From Bacteriovoracaceae bacterium (lineage in GTDB: Bacteria > Bdellovibrionota > Bacteriovoracia > Bacteriovoracales > Bacteriovoracaceae): 52,583 nucleotides of DNA. Positions 36,607 through 44,737 of this stretch are shown here, piece by piece (the stretch's first letter is position 1; every line of letters begins with the position of its first letter). The notes beneath the pieces were generated by a model. That model worked only from the letters and a program-made list of their open reading frames with translations, made no database searches and was not told where the DNA came from. The position numbers were made by a program, and so were the translations under genes. The stretch lies in assembly GCA_021737405.1 (NCBI GenBank), contig JAIPEG010000017.1, positions 1 through 52,583 on the forward strand. Direction: 5' to 3'.

Positions 36607-37398
36607 TTACCTCGTTAAAATATCAAAATGCTCTGAACTCTTAGCACTTAAAATATGGCAAAGAGTCGTTGAGGCCTTCATGGCGACATCACCATGACAA
36701 ATCATATGATCAAAGCCAATACCTAGTCTTAGGTAAGTCTTTTCTTCTTCCTTTTTCATGGATGAGCTAAATAACGTTACTCCAGTCATACCAAATGACA
36801 TGCCTTGAATAGGAGAATCTGGGTCATATTGATGGGGGATAGAACTAACGGAAATACCGCCTGCTTGATTTCTTAAATATAAGATAGGGAAATTCATCAT
36901 CAGAAAATGGATTAGCTTTAGTTTTGAGCGATTAAAGATATTATTTTTCTTTGTATGGATGATTTTATTAATAGGTAATTCATCAAGAGATTTTTTAGTC
37001 GCTTTCTTTAATTCCTTTCTGATTTCAAGATTAGTTAAGTTGTAGGCATCAATGACCTTTGTGGCACTGACTACTTTCTTATTTTCTCTTATCATCGTAA
37101 TCGGGACATTAACGCTATTATAGGGGAATTCGACTACTCTTAAACCGTAAAATGTATGAAATACCGCTTTGTTAACAAGAGGTTCTTCATGAATAAGGAG
37201 AGACGCAGCTTTAATAAGTAATAAGGTGTATGGCGCCGGTACCCCTAGCTCTTGATAGTGATTGGCAAGTCTCGTGACATCCACATCAACATAAATAGGG
37301 ATATGAAATTGCTGTTTAATTTTTTTTAATTGATAGATTAAAAACCATTCATCTAATGAAGGTCTTCGTATGGAGTTTTTAAAAGTGCTATTGGCCAT
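36607..37398 (-). CDS. CAT-like acyltransferase (2-oxoacid dehydrogenase catalytic-domain type)
   Basis: The 263-aa protein matches the E2/chloramphenicol acetyltransferase fold without a lipoyl domain. Near the C-terminus the catalytic region reads GIGFDHMICHGD: His231 is at the position of the catalytic His in HxxxDG, but the conserved Asp is replaced by His235. FGMTGVTL is the usual preceding beta-strand. It likely transfers an acyl group from CoA to the cluster intermediate. Its start overlaps the end of the upstream Rieske gene by 11 bases. Confidence 0.72.
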   Translation of the reverse strand: MANSTFKNSIRRPSLDEWFLIYQLKKIKQQFHIPIYVDVDVTRLANHYQELGVPAPYTLLLIKAASLLIHEEPLVNKAVFHTFYGLRVVEFPYNSVNVPITMIRENKKVVSATKVIDAYNLTNLEIRKELKKATKKSLDELPINKIIHTKKNNIFNRSKLKLIHFLMMNFPILYLRNQAGGISVSSIPHQYDPDSPIQGMSFGMTGVTLFSSSMKKEEEKTYLRLGIGFDHMICHGDVAMKASTTLCHILSAKSSEHFDILTR

Positions 37399-38488
37399 TA
37401 TTTGTCCAAAGAGAAGTTTCTAGTTGATTCGTGAGTTGGATGAACTTTGCCAGTGAGGCGTCTTCTGGCGTTAGATTGCCAACATTGTAACGCATATGAG
37501 GGAAGGCCTTAATGTCGTCATCTTTTAAAATCGCCAGGACAATAAAAGTGAACAGATGCATGGCCAACTTTTTAAATGGTCCAAGAAGACCTGGATAATT
37601 CTTAGTTATGAAGAAAATATCAACGGCACTTACGCCTTCTTTTAAAGGACTTGCGCCCCAAAGGATATGGATGGGGGGAAGTGTGAAGCCTCTTCCTCTA
37701 AATTTCTGATTTATGCCGTAAGTGATGCTCGTGATGGATCCCCCTGCAAAGAGGACTTCATAATTAAATGTTCCACCTAAAATATAATGGGCTATCTTTA
37801 GAAGGAGACTCGTGCGTGGAATTTCTCCAGAGAGAACCCAAGTAAAAACACTTGGCTCTTTTTCAATAACATTAAAGTCAAACTTTATATCGAGATTGTG
37901 AACACTTTGAAAGTGTTGAAGATCAATACCATTGGTCATCATGACATGGTGGTGAGCAAAGAGTACAACCTTCTTTAAATGTACTGAGCTAACTTCTCCC
38001 TCAAACGAAGGGGGATGGGGAACTTCATGATCAGCGACTTCATCACTAAAGACCCAAATGAATCCATACTTTTCAACCACAGGGTAGTTTCTTATTTTTA
38101 TAGGTCTTTGAGATTTTGTGTATTTTTGGCAGGGAATTTCAAAAAGGTTACCTGATTGATCAAAGGTCCAATGGTGATAAAAACAGCGCAGTTTATTGCC
38201 GATGACCTCGCCATTGCCTAAATCGGCTCCCATGTGGGGACAAAAACTATCAAGGGCACTTAAAGTCCCGTCTTTTGTTCTAAAAATTACGATTCGCTGG
38301 GATAAAAGGGTAAATGATTTCGCCTGGGTCTTTTGAATGTCGGTCTTTTTACAAAAAGGATACCAGCCCTTCGTAATGATGTGGGGTTCATTGAAGACTT
38401 TTTGTCTGTTAAGAGGCTGAGAGGATACATTCTCATGGCGAGGATGATCGTCTCTTGGACACTCTTTAATTTCTTTTGGCGTAAGCAT
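37388..38488 (-). CDS. Rieske non-heme iron oxygenase (group A, copy 3)
   Basis: The 366-aa protein has Rieske ligands Cys83/His85 (FCPHMGADL) and Cys102/His105 (CFYHHW), and iron ligands Asp189, His192 and His197 (NGIDLQHFQSVH). It belongs with copies at 30539 and 34154, sharing the IWVF and VH.LD..FD context. An extra N-terminal 20-30 residues are polar and probably disordered. It sits in the middle of the minus operon, 69 bases after the GH3 gene. Confidence 0.93.
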   Translation of the reverse strand: MLTPKEIKECPRDDHPRHENVSSQPLNRQKVFNEPHIITKGWYPFCKKTDIQKTQAKSFTLLSQRIVIFRTKDGTLSALDSFCPHMGADLGNGEVIGNKLRCFYHHWTFDQSGNLFEIPCQKYTKSQRPIKIRNYPVVEKYGFIWVFSDEVADHEVPHPPSFEGEVSSVHLKKVVLFAHHHVMMTNGIDLQHFQSVHNLDIKFDFNVIEKEPSVFTWVLSGEIPRTSLLLKIAHYILGGTFNYEVLFAGGSITSITYGINQKFRGRGFTLPPIHILWGASPLKEGVSAVDIFFITKNYPGLLGPFKKLAMHLFTFIVLAILKDDDIKAFPHMRYNVGNLTPEDASLAKFIQLTNQLETSLWTNNGQ

Positions 38489-38557
38489 ACTTTAGAATAC
38501 CTTTTTAATTATTATCATCAATTATGGCCTAAATTGAAAGTAGTTGAGCTTTTTGCT

Positions 38558-40069
38558 TTAAATCGCTACTCGCTCTTTGATCTCTTTTAGGAGCTCTCCA
38601 TTATATTCATGCTGGTGCAACACTCGTACTTTTTGATCTCCAAAAGAGATGTTCCTCTTTGAAAAATAGAATTCTCTAATGAATTGATCCATGTCTTTAT
38701 GAGCGATCAGATTCAAAGGGCCTAATTGATTGAGGGCCCGAGCATTTTTATAGTGAGGGTTTTCTTTTAGAAGTTCTTCGGTCTTTAAAATATCAAGGTC
38801 CTTATCACTTAAGAGGGTGTAGAAAGGCCTTTCTCCATCGATCTTACTTGGAAGTAAGCTAAGGGATATTTTTGAATAGTATTTAGTAAATTGGGCATTT
38901 AGAAATGAGGCATTAAATTTTTCACCTACTAAATCACAATAATCATTTGTTCTACCTAAAAATTTAAATGTTGGGGTCTTTTGAAAAATTCCATCCACAT
39001 AAATAAGGTCATTCATTCTGTAGCGGATGAGACCAGACTTTTGGGTGATCACGAGCTCATAGCTGACACCCACTTTTAGTTGGTGAAGGAGAAAAATTTT
39101 ATTATCACTATCAATAAATTCATAGAAGACTTCATTGAGGAGAGGAGCATTGGAATGTGCTTTTATAAGGGGAATACTTAAGGGGGCCTCTGTCGCAAGG
39201 AGCCCTTTTTCTTGTATATACGCCTGAGGGCAATAATGTTGAATTTTTTCAATCAGCGAAGCCGCATGGGCACTTCCCCAGCAAGAGATCATCTTAAGGT
39301 TTGGAAAAAGGGCGGTTACTTTGAGGTTTTTTGAGATTAAATCTTTATGAAAATCCCGATTCATTTTTGGTAGAATGAACTCAACATCACCATAGTGATA
39401 AGTAGACTTATTTAAATCTGTAGTCAATTCTTCTACATGTTCCTCAATATACTTAAAAAGCTCAATGAGAAAGCTTGGGCTCCAAACGGAAATAACTTCA
39501 AGCTTATGACTTCTTATAAGGTAGAGGGCCAAGACATGTTGATAGATCTTAGGGTTTTTAATCTTCTTTATTTTATGAGGGACCACACTTAGGTAGGTTA
39601 GGATAAATTTTAGTGGTCCTGTGAGGTAATCACTATCGTCATTAATAGGACTTTGATGATCTTTTGAAAATTGAGGAGTAATACTGAAGAAGAGCTTAGC
39701 ACTTTGAAATCTTGGGCCACTCTTTAGGACATCATAAAGCCATAGAGAAAACATTTTGGTAAAAGATTTTAAAAGAGCACGGTTGTAAGGTATTTGTTTT
39801 TTATGACCAGAGCTTCCTGAAGTCGTTTCGTAAAAAAGAACATTCTCTTTTGGAATCCTTAAGGGAGAGTGTTCAAAGTCCTCATATGTTTGTAGAGGAA
39901 AGTCCTTTTGAAAACTAGTGATGTCATGAAGATCATAGCGAGGCTCTAGTTGGTTTAGAATGTCTCTTAGTACCTCAACTTGTGATTCTCTAGGTATTGA
40001 GAGCTCTTTCATATAAGAGTGGTACCGAGGGAAACAGAATAATTTTATGAGGAAGAGAAGGAGCCTCAA
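38558..40069 (-). CDS. GH3-family acyl-adenylating amido ligase
   Basis: The 503-aa protein has the ATP/AMP motif YETTSGSSGHKKQIPYN and later YIQEKGLLATEAPLSIPL and YRMNDLIYVDG, the known order of GH3 proteins (plant JAR1/GH3 and bacterial relatives). The fold is of the ANL type: it activates a carboxylic acid with ATP and joins it to an amine. In this cluster it would activate a fatty or other acid. Its ATG overlaps the stop of the LbH gene by four bases. Confidence 0.88.
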   Translation of the reverse strand: MRLLLFLIKLFCFPRYHSYMKELSIPRESQVEVLRDILNQLEPRYDLHDITSFQKDFPLQTYEDFEHSPLRIPKENVLFYETTSGSSGHKKQIPYNRALLKSFTKMFSLWLYDVLKSGPRFQSAKLFFSITPQFSKDHQSPINDDSDYLTGPLKFILTYLSVVPHKIKKIKNPKIYQHVLALYLIRSHKLEVISVWSPSFLIELFKYIEEHVEELTTDLNKSTYHYGDVEFILPKMNRDFHKDLISKNLKVTALFPNLKMISCWGSAHAASLIEKIQHYCPQAYIQEKGLLATEAPLSIPLIKAHSNAPLLNEVFYEFIDSDNKIFLLHQLKVGVSYELVITQKSGLIRYRMNDLIYVDGIFQKTPTFKFLGRTNDYCDLVGEKFNASFLNAQFTKYYSKISLSLLPSKIDGERPFYTLLSDKDLDILKTEELLKENPHYKNARALNQLGPLNLIAHKDMDQFIREFYFSKRNISFGDQKVRVLHQHEYNGELLKEIKERVAI

Positions 40070-40719
40070 ACTTTTTTCTCTTGCGGAGGTTGAGGGGCGA
40101 TATGTCGACCGGTTTTAAAGACTTGCCTCGGCATGCCTATGGTAAGAAGACCGATAAGAGTATTACTCTCAACTTCAACACCTGGCCCAAAGCGGCTAGC
40201 AGCTCCGATAAAGGAATTATTTCCTATTTTGATTTTCTTGATAAATAGAACCATTTTGTCTTCTTTAGGGCTAATGACATGGCAAATGAATTGACTTTGA
40301 TGACCAAAAACCACGTTGTCGCCAATTTCCATTAAACTTCGATCACTAATTTCAACACTTGGAGTCCATACAATATTCTTTCCAATGGAACTCCCCCAAA
40401 GTCTTAGCCATAAACTATATAGACCTGGGACTGTTTGAAGGAGAGATTCTATAAATGGTAAGTGATAGTAGATTTGTTGAATCTTAAATGATCCCCACCA
40501 AGGGGTGTATTTTTTGAGGGCTAAATCATAATAGCCTTCATTTAAAGGAAAGATTAAGTTGTGAAGGCGAAAAGATAATAATGGGTATAGGTAAAGAAAT
40601 ACCGGAATCAAGAGAAAGTTAATAAGAAGAGGTTCTTTTACAAAATGTATAAAAGAAAGTGCTGTAAAGAGAACAACGCTTAGGGGAAAGAGGCCAATAA
40701 TTAAAGCTGCTAGAGACAT
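40066..40719 (-). CDS. Left-handed beta-helix (hexapeptide) acyltransferase-like membrane protein
   Basis: The 217-aa protein has two N-terminal hydrophobic segments (about 1-50) followed by a hexapeptide-repeat region (about 108-205: IGKNIVWTPSVEISDRSLMEIGDNVVFG, then IGNNSFIGAASRFGPGVEV). This is typical of the LbH acyl/acetyltransferase superfamily, here likely membrane-bound. It lacks a clear catalytic His in the best-known position, so the activity is inferred from fold. Five bases separate it from the hydroxylase gene. Confidence 0.75.
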   Translation of the reverse strand: MSLAALIIGLFPLSVVLFTALSFIHFVKEPLLINFLLIPVFLYLYPLLSFRLHNLIFPLNEGYYDLALKKYTPWWGSFKIQQIYYHLPFIESLLQTVPGLYSLWLRLWGSSIGKNIVWTPSVEISDRSLMEIGDNVVFGHQSQFICHVISPKEDKMVLFIKKIKIGNNSFIGAASRFGPGVEVESNTLIGLLTIGMPRQVFKTGRHIAPQPPQEKKV

Positions 40720-40724
40720 TCTAA

Positions 40725-41459
40725 TTACCTATAGGGATAAATGAGTTTTTGCCAAATGGAGAGATTCTCAGAAACACCAAGACGTTTAGGATAATCCTCA
40801 TGATCTTGAAAGGTTCCGTGAAGCTTATCAAAAATATTGAGATTGGCACCAAAGTTAGAATTAATCTCTTGAGAGTGGTGCCAGGCGTGATCTATCGGTG
40901 TAATCAGAAAAAGTCGCCGAGAAAAAAAGGACTGTAGTTTTTTGGGAAAGACAACACTGTGGCGCCAACAATCAAGTGCTGCTGTTAAGGCCATACCGAC
41001 GAAATATCCACGAGGGTCCTTTAAGAGAAAAATAAAGAGTCCATTAATCCAGAGATAGACAATAAAAAAGGAAGTCCATAGCGTGTTTCTAGAAGTCACA
41101 AAGACGTCCATTTTTTTTGCCGTATGATGCACCAAGTGAATGGGAAAGAGTGACTTCTTATGAAAGAGGCGATGATTCCAGTAATAGAGGTAATCAATGA
41201 AAATAAAGTTTAAAAAGAGGGCCGAAAAAAAGGTGAGGTCAACGGATTGATGATACGTTGGAAGGAGATAAATAAGTAGCTTGTAAAAGACAAGGGTCTG
41301 AATGAGGGGGATGAGAGTGCCTTGGATAAAAAGATTGCTGCAGTCAATGAACCAGTCTTCACGACTTTTCTCTGTATAATAAGATCTAGTCGAGGGATTA
41401 TAAAAAGTATAAGTGATTAAACCGAAAAATATGAAGCCTATAAAGTAAGTCATATCCAA
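40725..41459 (-). CDS. Fatty acid hydroxylase/sterol desaturase family membrane diiron enzyme
   Basis: The 244-aa protein has the eight-histidine diiron set: Hx3H (His96, His100 in WNHRLFH), Hx2HH (His108, His111, His112 in HLVHHT), His167 in CWRHSVV and Hx2HH (His191, His194, His195 in DHAWHHS). Several membrane helices flank it. Family members hydroxylate or desaturate lipids and sterols. Its start overlaps the upstream Rieske gene by ten bases. Confidence 0.93.
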   Translation of the reverse strand: MDMTYFIGFIFFGLITYTFYNPSTRSYYTEKSREDWFIDCSNLFIQGTLIPLIQTLVFYKLLIYLLPTYHQSVDLTFFSALFLNFIFIDYLYYWNHRLFHKKSLFPIHLVHHTAKKMDVFVTSRNTLWTSFFIVYLWINGLFIFLLKDPRGYFVGMALTAALDCWRHSVVFPKKLQSFFSRRLFLITPIDHAWHHSQEINSNFGANLNIFDKLHGTFQDHEDYPKRLGVSENLSIWQKLIYPYR

Positions 41460-42499
41460 AACTCAAAATGTTGCTTCTTATACGGAAGAGCCTTAGGGTC
41501 TCTTCCTTCTTTTATTTCGTCTCTGACAGATTCGATCAAGACATGAACGATATCAGCTTTTGAGTTTTGAAAATGAGTTCCATACTTCTTAATGACCTCC
41601 ATTTGGGTATTAAGAACTTCAATGTCTTGGTCAATAACGGCTTGACCTTGGTAGCGAACAATTGGGGCCGCAAACGCATTAAAGACGCCAAAATTAAAGG
41701 TCAGGTCTGTATAGACGTGAGTTTCATCGTCACTTACTGGCGTACAGTGGGAGCTGATATAGAACTCCCTCTTTGGGCCAAAGATATATTCTACACTTGT
41801 AATATTTGGGGCATGAAAATGATCGGTATGTTTAATAGGCGTCTTTTTAGGGTTTAAAAACCAAGAAAACCAGCCTAGGTTATCGGTTTCCTTTTGATAA
41901 TCAATAATAACACTGCCATTTACTCGTTCAACAGTGGCCTCTACTTTCTCTTGCCGACTGACTCTGAAAATTTTGTCATGAACAAAGACAGTGTGAGGGA
42001 CATCAACATAGTTTTCTGCGCAATTTAGAACATTATTTTTAAAGACATTGAATAGTCTGACAGTCTTATATCCGGGCTCTTTATACTTGGGCATTCGAAA
42101 GGGAGTCTGCACTTTAGTTATATCACTCGCTAAGGAGACATAGATAAAATCATCAATTTCTAAACACTCATATTTCTTAGTGCTCCGTGCTTTTACTGTT
42201 CTTTGGTGTGGACCTTCTGCGGGAACGTCTATGACAACGGATTGTGAATTAATTTTCCATCCGTGATAAGGACATCGAAGGCAGTCATCTTCAACTCGCC
42301 CCTTTGAGAGTTTAAAGTTACGGTGAGGACACCTGTCTTGCATGGCAATAGGCTTGCCTTTAGAGTCTCTAAAGAGAACAAGGGTTTCATTCAAAATAGT
42401 ACGAGCAAGAGGCTTAGTCGTCTTTAAATCTTTAGATTCGCAGGCAATATACCAGTACTCTGAAAAAGGATTATTATTTTCCGAGATATTCAAGTTCAA
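41450..42499 (-). CDS. Rieske non-heme iron oxygenase (group B, vanillate-demethylase-like layout)
   Basis: The 349-aa protein has Rieske ligands Cys57/His59 (RCPHRNFKL) and Cys76/His79 (CPYHGW), and iron ligands Asp166, His169 and His174 (NYVDVPHTVFVH). The CPHRN and CPYHGW wording is that of vanillate/PaO-type oxygenases and differs from the three CPHMG/HHW copies. It overlaps the ferredoxin gene by 26 bases and so is the most likely direct electron acceptor of that ferredoxin. Confidence 0.93.
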   Translation of the reverse strand: MNLNISENNNPFSEYWYIACESKDLKTTKPLARTILNETLVLFRDSKGKPIAMQDRCPHRNFKLSKGRVEDDCLRCPYHGWKINSQSVVIDVPAEGPHQRTVKARSTKKYECLEIDDFIYVSLASDITKVQTPFRMPKYKEPGYKTVRLFNVFKNNVLNCAENYVDVPHTVFVHDKIFRVSRQEKVEATVERVNGSVIIDYQKETDNLGWFSWFLNPKKTPIKHTDHFHAPNITSVEYIFGPKREFYISSHCTPVSDDETHVYTDLTFNFGVFNAFAAPIVRYQGQAVIDQDIEVLNTQMEVIKKYGTHFQNSKADIVHVLIESVRDEIKEGRDPKALPYKKQHFEFWI

Positions 42500-42761
42500 T
42501 ATCTCCTTTCACTCTGAATTGACAGGCCAGTCTTGCGTTTGGTTGATCGACTGCAATGATGGAGAGCAGTTCTAACTCATCTTCACAGGCTTTAGTAATA
42601 TTTTCACTTCCCGACGTTACGAGAACTAAGCAAGTCCCACAAATCCCCGTACGGCAACCAAAGAGCACGGGACATGTGGTTATGTCGGCGCTTTCACTAA
42701 GGTTTGCATCTGGTTTTACCTCAAGGGTTTTGCCGTTGCTGAACTTAATTATTGAGGTCAT
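42474..42761 (-). CDS. Plant-type [2Fe-2S] ferredoxin
   Basis: The 95-aa protein has the C-x4-C-x2-C-x35-C cluster set (Cys36, Cys41, Cys44, Cys80 in FGCRTGICGTC and LACQFRV), typical of ferredoxins serving oxygenases. It overlaps both neighbours (ATGA with the upstream diiron gene, 26 bases with the Rieske gene). It likely feeds electrons to the oxygenases of the cluster. No reductase gene is present in the window. Confidence 0.93.
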   Translation of the reverse strand: MTSIIKFSNGKTLEVKPDANLSESADITTCPVLFGCRTGICGTCLVLVTSGSENITKACEDELELLSIIAVDQPNARLACQFRVKGDIELEYLGK

Positions 42762-43996
42762 GCCACCTGCCTATTGGAAAAATGACTTAGCTTTCTTTTG
42801 TTTTCGAGCAAATAACTTAAAACATCGACATTTTCCATCACACTCATCTTTAGATTTGTCTGATTAAGAAACTCTAGCCCTTGCACATATTCTATATAAG
42901 ACTTCCTGGCCACAATATGGGTTTGCATGGCCTCATGCACTCCCTGATTTTCTTGACAAAAGCAGCGCCTCATCATTTCTAAGGCATCTCTTGTTGTCAT
43001 AGAAAAATGAGTTGATTTTAGCACCTTAAAAATGGAACTAAAGATAGCGGGCTCATACCAAAAAATACCATTAACACTAACATTGAATTGAGCATGATCT
43101 TTTTGACAACCTGTTACGGCAAGGTTTGCGATCATCTTTTCAAAAGATGTAGGTGGCCTTAGAGATTTTACAACATCGTGACCAATAATTGTCGAACTAT
43201 TAAAGTGATAGGATTCGTCTAGAAAGTGGTGATGACTAACTTTAGAGGGAATTGGTGCCTCTTCTAATCCTGTATAAAATTGACTCAATTGATGCTGGAC
43301 AATTTTTCCGTTGAGGGTTCTGAGACCCCTGACAGTTAGATACTGACTAGCAATAAAAGCATTGGAAGATGAGAGGTAGGAGAAAAAGTGCAGTTGAATT
43401 TTTTTCCAATAGCTCTTTATTAAATTCGTATTTTGAAAAATCATTGTTTCACTAGCAAAGTTTTTCATGGGATAAGTGAAGATTCTTTGACCAAAAAGAC
43501 TTTTTTCCGTTTGCTCAGCAATGACTTTAAACGCTTGAATATGAGTGCGCTCTTGAGCCGATTCTAGATCTAGTGTATCGCAGACAACCTTAAAGTCCTC
43601 CATGCCATAAAGGCCTGCTGCAGCCGTTTGATTGAGGAAGATAGTCGCAATTTCAGCAGAGATAATTTGAGAATAATAGGCCACCCAATAAAGTTGGTTA
43701 AGGATAATTTTTTGAGAAGGAGAACTTTCATCCCAAAGAGGTGTTCCATAAAGAAGGGAGAATTTTGGCGGATTCCAGTAGCTATTCTTTGCCGACTCAA
43801 ACTCAAAGGAATCGGTCAGATGAGTAAGCTCATCTGTATTGTCTTGTTCTTTGTTTTTTTTGAGATTAAAGAGAATCTTTCCATAAGTCTTTTTGTCATC
43901 TTTTAGTGAATTAGCTGGTTTTGAAAAGAATAATGGGTCATTAGGGGAGTTATTCATCAGGCTTCTATTATAGTGAAGTTCCATTTTTGACGCCAT
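42758..43996 (-). CDS. Diiron oxygenase-like protein, AurF/ferritin-superfamily type
   Basis: The product (about 412 aa) has helical segments with diiron ligands: Glu119 (ISAEIATIF), Glu153/His156 (ExxH in AQERTH) and Glu265/His268 (ExxH in LDESYHF), numbering from the GTG at 44008. The size and motif order recall AurF-like p-aminobenzoate N-oxygenases, though desaturases cannot be excluded. Start uncertain: GTG 44008 and ATG 43996, 43984 and 43957 all lack a convincing SD; I give the first ATG. It is the promoter-proximal gene of the minus operon. Confidence 0.78.
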   Translation of the reverse strand: MASKMELHYNRSLMNNSPNDPLFFSKPANSLKDDKKTYGKILFNLKKNKEQDNTDELTHLTDSFEFESAKNSYWNPPKFSLLYGTPLWDESSPSQKIILNQLYWVAYYSQIISAEIATIFLNQTAAAGLYGMEDFKVVCDTLDLESAQERTHIQAFKVIAEQTEKSLFGQRIFTYPMKNFASETMIFQNTNLIKSYWKKIQLHFFSYLSSSNAFIASQYLTVRGLRTLNGKIVQHQLSQFYTGLEEAPIPSKVSHHHFLDESYHFNSSTIIGHDVVKSLRPPTSFEKMIANLAVTGCQKDHAQFNVSVNGIFWYEPAIFSSIFKVLKSTHFSMTTRDALEMMRRCFCQENQGVHEAMQTHIVARKSYIEYVQGLEFLNQTNLKMSVMENVDVLSYLLENKRKLSHFSNRQVA

Positions 43997-44140
43997 TGAT
44001 GAATGCACAAAAGATGAAACTATTGTGGAAAAAGGTTGATGCTCGGACTCGGTTATTCCCGTTTTAAATACTTAACCTATTTGGTGAGGGTGCCCATGAT
44101 GACAATAATAGTTACGAGGAAAAGGATAAGCTACCTCAGG

Positions 44141-44263
44141 TTAGTAGTAAATGGTGACGAGAGCAGGCATGCTTGTTGCTTGGATTGTTAAAGTATTTCC
44201 GACCGCGGCAGAAGTTTTTACTTTCATTTGGTAGGCGCCCTTTATCCTGAGGAAAGTATTCAT
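44141..44263 (-). CDS. Possible small ORF (40 aa) or fragment of a lost gene
   Basis: An ATG at 44263 preceded by AAGG seven bases upstream opens 40 codons ending in VTIYY. The sequence reads like the last strands of a beta-sandwich protein (MKVKTSAAVGNTLTIQATSM). Its codons are richer in G/C than its neighbours. It lies alone in the 395-base gap between the oxygenase cluster and the next gene. It may be a remnant. Nothing else in the gap (44009-44403) is recognised. Confidence 0.3.
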   Translation of the reverse strand: MNTFLRIKGAYQMKVKTSAAVGNTLTIQATSMPALVTIYY

Positions 44264-44403
44264 ATTACTACCTTATGTATTTACAACTTTAAATAGTCAT
44301 AACCGATTTTTTAGTAATGACTTTTAAATCATTTTGATTCTTGATAGAGGTCATAGAATTCGTCCCTTATTAGAATTAAAACTTTTAGTTGATAAGGATA
44401 GAG

Positions 44404-44735
44404 ATGAAAATATTATTGATAACATTTAGCTTGCTCATGACTTTAAACGCAAAGTGCGCTTGCCTAGTTCAGAAGTTACAAAAGAGATCGAAATAAAGAT
44501 ACTTGATTTAGGAAAACGTATTAAAGCTATCGACGAGAAGAAAGTCTTAACGAAACTTAGTGAACCGGATTCTACTCATTTCCAGCAAAGAATGAGGGAG
44601 CTTAAAGTAAGTTTCAATAGAACCTCATCACTTATAAAAGATAATTATAAAATGGGAGAAAAAAAAGAATTAGAACTTGAATATAGAAATACTTTGGCGA
44701 TATGGGATTATATTATCTTCAATTTTCCCATCTAA
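44404..44735 (+). pseudogene. Small exported protein gene interrupted by a frameshift
   Basis: An ATG at 44404 opens a good signal peptide (MKILLITFSLLMTLNAKCA) that soon runs out of frame and stops after about 30 codons. Starting at about 44454 in another frame, 93 codons encode a soluble helical body (SSEVTKEIEIKILDLGKRI) with no start of its own but a GTG. Joining the two frames near 44450-44460 gives one normal exported protein. This is a frameshift mutation or a sequencing error. Confidence 0.6.
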
Positions 44736-44737
44736 TT

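Noticed and set aside
44702..44737. Upstream extension of the Pro/Glu-rich small protein
   Set aside because: It overlaps the previous coding body in another frame and adds hydrophobic residues that do not match the rest; internal ATG starts are better.
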